A stretch of DNA of 40,870 nucleotides from Paenibacillus sp. PAMC 26794 (GTDB taxonomy: Bacteria; Bacillota; Bacilli; Paenibacillales; Paenibacillaceae). This document shows positions 1-7,618 of this stretch, in pieces; within the stretch, counting starts at the first letter, position 1; each line of letters begins with the position of its first letter. The position numbers were made by a program, and so were the translations under genes. The stretch lies in NCBI RefSeq assembly GCF_000316035.1, contig NZ_ANHX01000058.1:1-40870 (forward strand). The letters are read 5' to 3'. The notes beneath the pieces were generated by a model. It was not told where the DNA came from, did no database searches, and worked only from the letters and a program-made list of their open reading frames with translations.

Positions 1-146
1 AAATCTCATTTGTGCTCCAGTCGATCTAAGCCAAGGCTTGTCTCGAACTTTCGCGTTCATTCTGCAAGCAGAATGTTTACTCACTCGTTGTTCAGTTTTC
101 AAAGATCAAACTTGTTTTTTTACCGAATGTCGTTCTCTTCAGCAAC
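1..146 (-). other. Leader of a 16S rRNA operon (rrn transcript 5' region)
   Basis: Read on the minus strand this stretch resembles the Paenibacillus/Bacillus rRNA leader, as I recall it, that lies just before 16S rRNA. It holds the boxA-like antiterminator at 91-108, a perfect 8-bp hairpin (58-65 with 68-75, loop AA) and the AATGAGATTT-type text at the very edge. The 16S gene itself would begin just left of position 1 and is not in the window. Identification rests on remembered leader sequences plus the tandem promoters upstream; no rRNA body is visible. Confidence 0.75.
91..108 (-). promoter_or_regulatory. boxA-like rRNA antitermination site
   Basis: The minus strand reads TGATCTTTGAAAACTGAA, very close to the Bacillus rrn boxA (TGnTCTTTGAAAACT) recognised by NusB/NusE in antitermination complexes. 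It lies between the rrn promoters and the 16S gene, where boxA is expected. Confidence 0.75.
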
Positions 147-152
147 TCTTAT

Positions 153-181
153 ATAATATCATGTCCGAACCAACTTTGCAA
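153..181 (-). promoter_or_regulatory. rRNA promoter P2 (SigA)
   Basis: On the minus strand TTGCAA (176-181) is followed after exactly 17 bp by TATTAT (153-158). It is the promoter nearer the rRNA leader of a tandem pair, the usual arrangement for Firmicute rrn operons. Confidence 0.65.
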
Positions 182-262
182 GCTCTTTTTTTAAGTTTCT
201 TTCGAAGCTTATTTCATTCGCTTGCCGCACCGTGTATCTAGTGTTTTTTTGGCCGGAAATAG

Positions 263-291
263 AATATACCATGTACAGTTATGGAACGCAA
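263..291 (-). promoter_or_regulatory. rRNA promoter P1 (SigA)
   Basis: On the minus strand TTGCGT (286-291), a 17-bp spacer, then TATATT (263-268). It lies 110 bp upstream of P2 with identical spacer length, supporting a P1/P2 tandem. Confidence 0.6.
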
Positions 292-299
292 GTCTTTTT

Positions 300-620
300 T
301 CGATAAACACTAAATTCTTATAAAATGATTACCCTGTAGACCTTTTAACAAGTATCTCCTTATAACCGGCTTAATGATACATCTGCGCACTAACTTTAAT
401 GATCGGAGTAATTAACTTACATACGCAAAAGTTTTTCAAATGATCCCTAATCCAATTATAGAGAAACTCATGTTGTATACAGTACAGACTCATCACGTTA
501 TAGAAACTTATTAACCGATGATTTCATTGGATAAACAACCAACAAATCATAGAACATTATACTCATTCCTTCTATATAGAAGGAAAACATTTTTGAAATT
601 CATTTTTCCAAGAAAAGAAT
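300..620. other. AT-rich intergenic spacer, no gene seen
   Basis: Between the rRNA promoters and the terminator of the permease gene I find no convincing coding frame with a ribosome-binding site, and no RNA gene. It may hold further upstream elements for the rRNA promoters, but nothing specific can be defended. Confidence 0.6.
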
Positions 621-622
621 AC

Positions 623-666
623 AAAAAAAGCGAAAGCTCCGGGTTCGAATCCCGTGGCTTCCGCTT
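623..666 (-). terminator. Intrinsic terminator of the purine permease gene, tRNA minihelix-like
   Basis: On the minus strand a 10-bp stem (657-666 with 628-637, one G-U pair), a 2x2 internal loop, a 4-bp CGGG/CCCG stem and a 7-base loop are followed by seven U (623-629). It lies 60 bases after the permease stop codon. The upper arm, read on the plus strand, is CGGG TTCGAAT CCCG, i.e. a canonical tRNA T-arm, and the lower stem resembles a tRNA-Gly acceptor stem. Confidence 0.8.
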
Positions 667-725
667 CTTTCATATATAAGATAACAAACGTATCTCAGAT
701 AATTCTTCGTTACACCTAACGAACC

Positions 726-2102
726 CTACTCCCCGCCAATAAATACGTATCGGCAGACTACAATGAGCGCCAAGATCCACATAAGCCAGTGAATTTTCAC
801 TTTACGCTCTGTAACCAAGTTACTGAACACCACCAGAATCACATAAGATACGATACCTGCGGAGATCCCGTTTGCGATTCCACCTGTAAAAGGCATCAAT
901 ACAATGGTAAGGAACGCAGGGAAAGCTTGCAGGAAATCATCCCACTCAATGCTGCGCACTTGACTCATCATAAGCACACCCACGATGATCAATGCCGGAG
1001 CCGTCGCAGCGGATGGAACAACAAGCGCAAGCGGTGCGATAAACAGGGCCAAAATGAACAACAAACCTGTCGTTACCGAAGTCAGTCCTGTACGTCCACC
1101 TGCCTCAACACCTGAAGCACTTTCAACGTAAGCCGTAATGGTACTTGTACCCAGTGCAGCACCTGCGCTGACACCAACTGCATCGACGAGCATCGCTTTA
1201 CCAATCGTTTTCTCGCCTTTTTTCTTATCCTTCATAATCCCCATACGTGTTGCAGTTCCTACCATCGTACCAAACGTGTCGAACAATTCAACGAAGGTAA
1301 AGATGAAGATGATCTCGAACAATCCGAGACTGATGGCACCTTTCAAATCCAGCTGTCCAACCGCCAGATCACTGAAGTTAGGCAACCAGCTTGCGCCTGA
1401 AAGACCACTCAGATTCGTAACGCCCATTGGAATACCAATCAGCGTTGTTGCTACGATCCCGATCAGCAGAGCGCCTTTGACGCGCATAACCATCAATATA
1501 GCAATAAGGAGCAAACCAATCAGTGCAAGCAATGCATCATGATGCGTTATAAAGTTACCCAACGATAGATTAAAGCTGCTACCCGGAATCGGCTGACTCA
1601 GATCTGCGTCTGGTGCAACATTAACTGTTACAGCCACGAGATTAGCAAGTTTGAAACCAATAATGGTAATAAAGAGACCGATACCAACCGTAATGGCCAT
1701 TTTGATTGACTGCGGAACTGCAACAAGCAGCATTTGCCGAATCTTCGTCACGGTCAAAATAATGAACACGATACCGGAAAGGAATACCGCTCCGAGAGCT
1801 GCTTGCCAAGTAATCGCTCCATTCGAGCTTAGAACGACAGTCATGAAGTACGCATTCAATCCCATACCTGGTGCGAGCGCGATCGGAATATTCACGAACA
1901 ATCCCATAATAATAGTCATTAATCCGGCGCCGACGGCTGTTGCAAAGAATACTGCATTATCCGACATCCCCGCACCGGCTTGTCCCAAGAACAACGTATT
2001 TACAAAAAGAATGTAAGCCATTGTCATAAACGTAGTGAGACCCGCAACAATCTCCGTTCTAACGTTTGTTCCGTTTTCTTTTAATTTAAAGAAACGATCC
2101 AT
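726..2102 (-). CDS. pbuG: Guanine/hypoxanthine permease, NCS2/AzgA family
   Basis: A 458-residue polytopic membrane protein that should import guanine and hypoxanthine by proton symport. Hydrophobic segments fill the length. Visible family motifs are GLTTFMTMAYILFVN (about 21-35), APGMGLNAYF (77-86) and FVELFDTFGT (270-279), typical of the AzgA/PbuG branch. The length fits the family (about 430-490). The ATG is preceded by GGGGGAG at good spacing. It is monocistronic: its own promoter, a purine riboswitch with C at the specificity position, and a terminator flank it. That control supports guanine/hypoxanthine rather than adenine as substrate, though substrate choice within the family is an inference. 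Confidence 0.9.
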   Translation of the reverse strand: MDRFFKLKENGTNVRTEIVAGLTTFMTMAYILFVNTLFLGQAGAGMSDNAVFFATAVGAGLMTIIMGLFVNIPIALAPGMGLNAYFMTVVLSSNGAITWQAALGAVFLSGIVFIILTVTKIRQMLLVAVPQSIKMAITVGIGLFITIIGFKLANLVAVTVNVAPDADLSQPIPGSSFNLSLGNFITHHDALLALIGLLLIAILMVMRVKGALLIGIVATTLIGIPMGVTNLSGLSGASWLPNFSDLAVGQLDLKGAISLGLFEIIFIFTFVELFDTFGTMVGTATRMGIMKDKKKGEKTIGKAMLVDAVGVSAGAALGTSTITAYVESASGVEAGGRTGLTSVTTGLLFILALFIAPLALVVPSAATAPALIIVGVLMMSQVRSIEWDDFLQAFPAFLTIVLMPFTGGIANGISAGIVSYVILVVFSNLVTERKVKIHWLMWILALIVVCRYVFIGGE

Positions 2103-2150
2103 AATTACTAACTCCCCCTTAGAGATGTTGAAGCCATATTGAAAAACGAC

Positions 2151-2183
2151 AAAAGACCCTGATGAAGATTCTTCACCCAGGGT
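2151..2183 (-). terminator. pbuG: Riboswitch-controlled terminator upstream of pbuG
   Basis: On the minus strand ACCCTG...CAGGGT closes a hairpin (2156-2183) whose upper part is TGAAG/CTTCA, followed by TCTTTTGTCG and further T residues. It lies between the purine aptamer and the permease start, so ligand binding probably favours this hairpin and shuts transcription off. The competing antiterminator was not worked out base by base. Confidence 0.75.
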
Positions 2184-2289
2184 TCAGCTGACAAGGAGTG
2201 GCATGGTGCCTTTACTAAGAACAAAAAAAATTCTAATGTGCGTGATGTCCCCGCAATCATGTAGAATTCATGTGCTTAGCCTTCTCCTC

Positions 2290-2354
2290 TTCGTAGCCAG
2301 ATCATTAGGGTGATCTCGTAGAGACTCCCGGGCCAATCCCCAGGATTATACGAA
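2290..2354 (-). promoter_or_regulatory. Purine riboswitch aptamer, guanine type
   Basis: The minus strand shows the full purine aptamer: P1 stem TTCGTA/TACGAA (2349-2354 with 2290-2295), the TATAATCC opening, a P2 arm, the TCTACG junction and a P3 arm, closing with GGCTACG. In known aptamers the pyrimidine in this last junction (position 74 in xpt) sets specificity: C binds guanine/hypoxanthine, U binds adenine. Here it is C. It lies in the leader of the NCS2 permease gene. Confidence 0.93.
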
Positions 2355-2387
2355 TAAGTATGCGCTATTTGTTTGTTTCCCATCACT

Positions 2388-2416
2388 ATTTTAGGAGGGC
2401 AGCATGTTTTTGTCAA
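2388..2416 (-). promoter_or_regulatory. SigA promoter of the riboswitch-pbuG transcript
   Basis: TTGACA (2411-2416), 17-bp spacer, TAAAAT (2388-2393) on the minus strand. Transcription would start about 25-30 bases before the aptamer. Confidence 0.8.
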
Positions 2417-2578
2417 TGAGAAAAACGAATATTAATGTCACTCTTATATAATATCGTTCGTATTATTTAACAGATTGAACCAGTTCAGCGGTTTACAACC
2501 CAATTGAATACGCCTTTTTCGATGAGATCTCAATGGGATATGTCCATTCTTTCAGACTGAAAGTTCCGCGGATAACAT
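2417..2578. other. Spacer without recognised genes
   Basis: AT-rich spacer between the permease promoter and the terminator of the small lipoprotein gene. No coding frame with a ribosome-binding site and no structured RNA were recognised. Confidence 0.5.
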
Positions 2579-2625
2579 AAAAAACTAGCCTGATCAGAGG
2601 GCGAGAAGCGCTCTAATCAGGCTAG
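2579..2625 (-). terminator. Intrinsic terminator after the small lipoprotein gene
   Basis: An inverted repeat CTAGCCTGAT...ATCAGGCTAG (2585-2625) with a GC-rich inner part is followed on the minus strand by six T (2579-2584). It lies about 150 bases after the stop of the 2775-3026 gene. Confidence 0.8.
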
Positions 2626-2774
2626 CTTATGTTTCTGATGCGTTTTAGCAATCAGGTGAATGATGATATAGGAGTAACGATATCTCGTATTCCAAAGGCT
2701 TATACTCATTAGGTATATGGAGCAATTTGCGACATGTTCCGGAGCTATTTTTTACCGGATCAGTCCTATGTTAA

Positions 2775-3026
2775 TTATATCTCTGTCTGCGGAGTATCCT
2801 GTATATCTTGTTGTTCCTGATTTGTGTTCGTTGTTGTGTCAGAGGATAACTCCTGGTTACTGGACTGATCGGAAGAAGCATCCGCTGCCTCTAAATTCAC
2901 AAATGGAAAGTCCCCCGAACCGGAAGCCAGATCTTGCATACCTGAACCGCATCCTGCCAGCATCACCATCAGAAACGCACTTCCAATGCCCATCTTCCAT
3001 TTGCTCATATAGTCGGTTTTACGCAT
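2775..3026 (-). CDS. Small hypothetical lipoprotein
   Basis: I do not recognise a family. The reading frame stays open back to 3053, but the better start is the ATG at 3026, because GAAGGGAG lies 10 bases ahead of it. This gives 83 residues: MRKTDYMSKWKMG, a hydrophobic stretch, then the lipobox VMLAGC, so the mature protein begins at Cys and is membrane-anchored. The rest is short, acidic, and rich in Ser, Gln, Asn and Asp, with no globular motif. It stands alone between guaA and the permease and has its own terminator. It is probably real, given the lipobox, ribosome-binding site and terminator. Function unknown. Confidence 0.7.
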   Translation of the reverse strand: MRKTDYMSKWKMGIGSAFLMVMLAGCGSGMQDLASGSGDFPFVNLEAADASSDQSSNQELSSDTTTNTNQEQQDIQDTPQTEI

Positions 3027-3184
3027 ACATTCAATTCTCCCTTCAGTAGCCATAGCTCTTAGTATGTACTTATTGTACAGGCCCGACCTGAAAGGATCAT
3101 GAACTCAACTTTAAAATGGGATTAATTTTGAGATTTATAAAGAAAACATTGTCCTAATACAAGTTTAATCATAATATACGCAAT

Positions 3185-3231
3185 AAAAAAACTCCCTTCT
3201 ATTTGCGAAACAACGCAGATAAAAGAGAGTT
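3185..3231 (-). terminator. Intrinsic terminator after guaA
   Basis: An 18-bp stem (3190-3207 with 3214-3231; one mismatch and two G-U pairs read on the minus strand), a six-base loop and a run of U at 3185-3190. A second short hairpin, AACCCTGAT/ATCAGGGTT at 3290-3310, lies between it and the guaA stop and lacks a good minus-strand T-run. Confidence 0.8.
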
Positions 3232-3341
3232 ATTTTTGCATTTTATTGTTGCAGGTCTATACGTGCTGTCAACGCTGCTAACGCCATAAACCCTGATGTA
3301 TCAGGGTTTTAAAGCTATTAACAATGTGAATATTTCACACC

Positions 3342-4880
3342 CTATTCCCACTCGATTGTTGCAGGTGGTTTGGATGTTACGTCATAGACGATACGGTTTA
3401 CGTTATCAACTTCATTAACAATCCGTACGGAGATTTTCTCCAGCACATCCCAAGGGATACGTGCCCAGTCCGCAGTCATACCGTCGATGGATGTTACAGC
3501 ACGGATACCTACAGTGTAGGAATACGTACGCGCATCACCCATAACGCCAACACTCTTCATGTTCGGCAGGGCTGTGAAGTACTGCCAGATTTCGCGGTCT
3601 AGACCGGCTTTGGCAATCTCTTCACGCAGGATGTAGTCTGAGTCACGAACAATTTTAAGTTTCTCTTCGGTAACCTCACCTAAAACACGGATCGCAAGAC
3701 CTGGACCAGGGAACGGCTGACGGTGAACAATTTCGTCCGGCAGGCCACACTCGGTACCGACTTTACGTACTTCATCCTTGAACAACGTGCTCAGTGGCTC
3801 AATCAGTTTGAAGTTCATGTCCTCAGGCAGACCGCCCACGTTGTGGTGGGATTTGATGGTCTGTGCAGTCGCTGTACCACTTTCTACGATGTCCGTGTAG
3901 AGTGTACCTTGTGCCAGGAATGCAAAATCATCGAACTGCTTGGACTCTTCGTCAAATACGTAAATAAACTCGTTACCGATGATTTTACGTTTTTGTTCTG
4001 GATCATCCACGCCAGCCAGTTTGGACATGAAGCGCTCTTGTGCATCAATTTTGACAACTTTCATGTCGAATTTGCCGACAAACGTCTCCATTACACTTTC
4101 TGCTTCGCCTTTGCGCAGCAGACCGTGGTCGATAAACATACATGTCAGTTGATCACCAATGGCTCTGTGAAGCAATGCAGCTACAACGGAAGAATCTACA
4201 CCGCCGCTAAGCGCACACAGTACTTTACTGTCGCCCACTTTTTCACGAATGTCTTTGATGGTGTCATCGATGAATGTCTCCATCGTCCAGTTGCCTTCGC
4301 AACCACAGATTTCGAACAGGAAGTTACGAATCATGTCGTTACCGCGAACAGAGTGACGTACCTCAGGGTGGAACTGAACAGCATACAATTTACGCTCATC
4401 GTTGCTCATGGCAGCGATTGGCGCACTTTCCGTGCCTGCATCCAGTTTGAAACCTGGAGGAAGTGTAACCACGTGGTCACCGTGACTCATCCATACCGTA
4501 TGTTCGCCTTCAATGCCTTTTGCCAATGTAGATCCAGCAGCAAACTCAAGGTCTGCTTTACCGTACTCTCGCTTCTCGGAACGTTCTACTTTACCTTCGA
4601 GCTGTTGGGCCATAAGCTGCATTCCGTAGCAGATACCAAAGATTGGTACGCCCAGGTCATAGACACCTGGGTCCACGTGTGGAGCATTCTCAGCGTATAC
4701 GCTGGACGGGCCACCCGAAAATACGATTCCTTTTGGTGCTATTTCTGCGATCTTTTCCGCCGGTGTATTATACGGCAAAAGCTCGCTGTATACGCCAAGA
4801 TCCCGGATTCTTCTGGCGATTAACTGATTGTATTGACCCCCGAAGTCAAGGACAACTACAATTTCATTCTGTTTATTCAT
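3342..4880 (-). CDS. guaA: GMP synthase (glutamine-hydrolysing)
   Basis: It converts XMP, ATP and glutamine to GMP in the cytoplasm, the last step of guanine nucleotide synthesis. The 512-residue length is the family norm. The N-terminal class I amidotransferase has nucleophile Cys84 in FGICYGMQ and His171/Glu173 in QFHPE. The ATP pyrophosphatase P-loop is SGGVDSS (225-231). The C-terminal dimerisation domain ends in KPPATIEWE, the usual GuaA end. The ATG has GGGAGG ahead of it. A strong SigA promoter lies only about 25 bases before the start, and no riboswitch fits in that leader. It is monocistronic. Confidence 0.98.
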   Translation of the reverse strand: MNKQNEIVVVLDFGGQYNQLIARRIRDLGVYSELLPYNTPAEKIAEIAPKGIVFSGGPSSVYAENAPHVDPGVYDLGVPIFGICYGMQLMAQQLEGKVERSEKREYGKADLEFAAGSTLAKGIEGEHTVWMSHGDHVVTLPPGFKLDAGTESAPIAAMSNDERKLYAVQFHPEVRHSVRGNDMIRNFLFEICGCEGNWTMETFIDDTIKDIREKVGDSKVLCALSGGVDSSVVAALLHRAIGDQLTCMFIDHGLLRKGEAESVMETFVGKFDMKVVKIDAQERFMSKLAGVDDPEQKRKIIGNEFIYVFDEESKQFDDFAFLAQGTLYTDIVESGTATAQTIKSHHNVGGLPEDMNFKLIEPLSTLFKDEVRKVGTECGLPDEIVHRQPFPGPGLAIRVLGEVTEEKLKIVRDSDYILREEIAKAGLDREIWQYFTALPNMKSVGVMGDARTYSYTVGIRAVTSIDGMTADWARIPWDVLEKISVRIVNEVDNVNRIVYDVTSKPPATIEWE

Positions 4881-4910
4881 AACCGTGCCTCCCTCAATTC
4901 AATGAAACTA

Positions 4911-4940
4911 ATTATACGCAACGACAAAACATACCGTCAA
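4911..4940 (-). promoter_or_regulatory. SigA promoter of guaA
   Basis: TTGACG (4935-4940), 18-bp spacer, TATAAT (4911-4916) on the minus strand. The predicted start of transcription is near 4904, leaving a leader of about 25 bases. Confidence 0.8.
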
Positions 4941-5059
4941 GGAAAGGCGAAACTCCTTTTTTCGACATATCAAAACAGGATTACCAAATGCCTCTAAATA
5001 TGAAATTTCGAATAGAAAAGCTTGGCAGCAAGATGCTGGTTCAAGTGTATGATCATGGA

Positions 5060-5097
5060 AAGACGCCTCGTTCGCAGCGCAGCGCGAAAGGCGTCTT
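5060..5097 (-). terminator. Probable terminator of the moxR-DUF58-transglutaminase operon
   Basis: AAGACGCCT (5060-5068) pairs perfectly with AGGCGTCTT (5089-5097), with a second inner TTCGC/GCGAA stem. On the minus strand it is followed by TTTCC only, so the U-tract is weak. It lies 160 bases after the transglutaminase stop and before the guaA promoter. Confidence 0.6.
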
Positions 5098-5239
5098 ATG
5101 TATGGCATGCAGCGTAAACCAAATGCTGCGTTTAAAAACAGTGCGCAGCCAATGGTGATCTTCATCTGCCCACAAGTGGCTATGCTCTATTGGAAAGCGA
5201 AAGCGATTGTATGGCAGCTGCTTCGCATCTTTGGTGTAA

Positions 5240-5265
5240 CGTTGTAACATCCTTGTGTTACAACG
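5240..5265 (-). repeat. Perfect inverted repeat across the transglutaminase stop codon
   Basis: CGTTGTAAC (5240-5248) and GTTACAACG (5257-5265) are exact inverted copies separated by 8 bases. The right arm includes the TAA stop (5258-5260) of the 5258-7618 gene. There is no T-run after it, so it is more likely an mRNA 3'-end hairpin or a protein-binding palindrome than a terminator. Confidence 0.6.
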
Positions 5266-7618
5266 CCTGCAACCGCCGGGCCAAACGAAGTGCCCGGCGC
5301 AGGAAGTTCAGACTGTCCGCGCGCAGCGGACGGTCTGGCCCATACAGCAGCCGTTCCCAGTCGGCTGCAAACCGCGCGATGTCCGCGCCGTCCGCGCCTG
5401 CGGCCAAAGCCGGTGACGCTGCATATTCACGCAGCGTCATACCCGGCGGCCGCGGGCCGTACCGGCGCGCGAGCGCGGCCCAGACCGGAGCGGCGGCACG
5501 CAGCAGCCACTCGCGGTCCGGAAAGCTGCTGCGCGGCCACGCCAGCAGCAGCCTGATCCGCAGCGCGGGGCGTAGCCGTCGCATGCGGACCAGAGCAGCG
5601 GCCCCCAGCAGGGCCGCTGCCACAAGGGCTGCCGCGAGCCATGGCTCCGCGGCAATGGCCCGTGCGCGGGCGAGCAGCCATGCGCCCGCGTTAGCCAATC
5701 CGCCGCTCATATACGGCGGAGTCTCCGCAACAGGCTGCGGCCCAGCGAGCGCTGCCACATCTTCGCCCACTCCTTGCGCCATGGCGAAGCCCGGCGTAGC
5801 CTCAAACGGCATCCAGCCTGCACCCGGAAAATATACCTCTACCCAGGAATGTGCATCTCCTTGGGATATTATGTACTGACCGCGTAAATTCGGGTCAGCC
5901 ATTCCAGGCCCAAAGCCTTTAACCCAGCGTGCAGGGATCCCCTCCGCACGAAGTAACACAATCATTGCTGTGGAGAAATGATTACAATATCCCTGCCGTG
6001 TGACGAATAGAAAATCGTCCACAAAATCTGTTCCACGCGGTGGCATACGGGTATCCAACGTATACTCGGCATGAGCAGCCAGATAAGTCTTGACAGCTTG
6101 CACAGCGTCATACCGTGTCTCACTGCCTTGAATGATTTCCTTGGCGAGCGTCTGCACTCGACCCGGGAGTGATGTGGGCAATTGAAGATATGTCCTCCGA
6201 ATAACTGCAGGATCTTTCCCTTTATTCGTCTTCCCAAGCAGACGTAACTGTTCAGGTGTTGAGACAGGAACCATGACGTCTGCCGAATAATTTTTAACCA
6301 TCTTATCGTCCCCTGAGCTCGAGAGCCACAGTGTTGCCGAATCGCGATTAGACAGCAAAGAAAACATGTTTTCCTGATTATCCTTGTTTTTATCCTGGAA
6401 AGATACGTTGACCGGTATGCCCCCGGTAAAGAGTGGATTTGGCCCTTTCCACTCTCGCTGCATCGTAACGGTTTGGCGAATGCGACTCCAATAGGTTGGA
6501 TTCTCCCATCCATCTGTGCGTAGCATTCCGGATGGACTGTTCGTTTCGAAGCTTTGACCCGGATCACTCCAAGTACTACCGTTATAATATGAACGGGTCT
6601 CCCCTCGCCAATACGTCACTTTCGGACTCTTCGCTATAAAAAAGATCGAGTTCCCCTGCACCAACGGTGCTCCCATAGGCGCGTCCGCTGTGCTATATCC
6701 CGTGACTGCCGTTGCAGCAGGGATACTACTGTGCTGTGTATAACCTGCCCAGCGAGCTATGCGTTCACCCATCTGCTCCAAAGATATGCGTTCCGGTTGA
6801 GGAATGGAAGCAAACTGGCCAGGTAACGCTGAGAGAAGCACCATACCTGCGGAAGCAACGATAGTTACGGCACTCCAACGTCCATAGGGGCTGCCGCGAT
6901 AACTCGGAGTAGTGACTCCTCCATTGAGACGTAGTAGTTGAAGCAGAGCCTGAATAAGAAAAGTCCATAGGACAGACCGTATTACGGAAGCATACACATC
7001 CAGCCCCGCAAAGGATTCAAGCAGAAGTAAATAGAGCAGCGTTGCACTGCCAAACAGCATAACGCTACGACGTAACAATACGAGGGATTGCACAGAAGCC
7101 ATGAGCATGCTCCAGCCGCACATCATGAACAAACCTCTCGTTTCTGTACTAATCGAGTGGAATCGCCAGTTATTTATAAAAGTGTCCATATCCTCTGAAA
7201 ATATTCCCGGATAAGCGGCTGCCCAGCCGACAGGATCACTTCCTCCGTACATCAGACATAAAGCAGCGAGTGCAATGAATAATCGGATCAGCACTCCGGT
7301 GATCCATCCTGTACGAATTAACCCCGCGAGCAACAATGCTCCAGTTAATCCCGCCATTACGGACAAGAACCGTTCACTGCCCTGCTGATCTGATGATGTA
7401 ACCGGATATATCCACTCCAGAGACAGTATAAGTAAAATGGCCGAAATAACAATTTTGTACAGGACAGGTACGCTCACATATCCCTCATCCTTTATATCCG
7501 TTACAGAATTCTGGTTCACAGCTTTATATACAGAATAGGCCGATTCTATTCTCGTACGGTCCGTTGACTCTAAGTCGGCAGTGGAATTGGGTTGCTGGTT
7601 ACCATTACGCTCCCACAT
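5258..7618 (-). CDS. Membrane transglutaminase-like protein (TgpA/YebA type)
   Basis: A 786-residue protein with N-terminal membrane helices (about 52-270), an extracytoplasmic transglutaminase-like domain (about 480-615), one further helix near 645-665 and a DUF4129-like C-terminal tail. The probable catalytic residues are Cys545 (GYCNHFST), His590 (DAHSWVEVYF) and the acidic Glu606 in FEATPG. It is the third gene of the common moxR-DUF58-transglutaminase operon and overlaps the DUF58 gene by 14 bases, so the three products likely act together. The cellular substrate is unknown. The last 160 or so codons (5258-5750) are far richer in G+C and Ala/Arg than the rest. The ATG at 7618 lies within the preceding gene. 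Confidence 0.88.
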   Translation of the reverse strand: MWERNGNQQPNSTADLESTDRTRIESAYSVYKAVNQNSVTDIKDEGYVSVPVLYKIVISAILLILSLEWIYPVTSSDQQGSERFLSVMAGLTGALLLAGLIRTGWITGVLIRLFIALAALCLMYGGSDPVGWAAAYPGIFSEDMDTFINNWRFHSISTETRGLFMMCGWSMLMASVQSLVLLRRSVMLFGSATLLYLLLLESFAGLDVYASVIRSVLWTFLIQALLQLLRLNGGVTTPSYRGSPYGRWSAVTIVASAGMVLLSALPGQFASIPQPERISLEQMGERIARWAGYTQHSSIPAATAVTGYSTADAPMGAPLVQGNSIFFIAKSPKVTYWRGETRSYYNGSTWSDPGQSFETNSPSGMLRTDGWENPTYWSRIRQTVTMQREWKGPNPLFTGGIPVNVSFQDKNKDNQENMFSLLSNRDSATLWLSSSGDDKMVKNYSADVMVPVSTPEQLRLLGKTNKGKDPAVIRRTYLQLPTSLPGRVQTLAKEIIQGSETRYDAVQAVKTYLAAHAEYTLDTRMPPRGTDFVDDFLFVTRQGYCNHFSTAMIVLLRAEGIPARWVKGFGPGMADPNLRGQYIISQGDAHSWVEVYFPGAGWMPFEATPGFAMAQGVGEDVAALAGPQPVAETPPYMSGGLANAGAWLLARARAIAAEPWLAAALVAAALLGAAALVRMRRLRPALRIRLLLAWPRSSFPDREWLLRAAAPVWAALARRYGPRPPGMTLREYAASPALAAGADGADIARFAADWERLLYGPDRPLRADSLNFLRRALRLARRLQAL

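Noticed and set aside
38..241. 67-codon plus-strand frame
   Set aside because: It lies across the boxA, leader and P2 promoter of the leftward rRNA operon, has no ribosome-binding site and has no recognisable protein character.
3060..3066. CATACTA (SigG -10 word) on the minus strand ahead of the small lipoprotein gene
   Set aside because: Nothing like a SigG -35 lies 17-18 bp upstream, so a sporulation promoter is not supported.
3723..4823. Long plus-strand frame (366 codons) opposite guaA
   Set aside because: It is exactly antisense to a clear guaA; composition (rich in Phe, His, Cys, Thr) is that of a reverse-complement shadow.
5190..5879. Plus-strand frame of 229 codons rich in Ser/Arg/Ala
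   Set aside because: It is the shadow of the GC-rich tail of the transglutaminase gene, where stop codons are rare in every frame.
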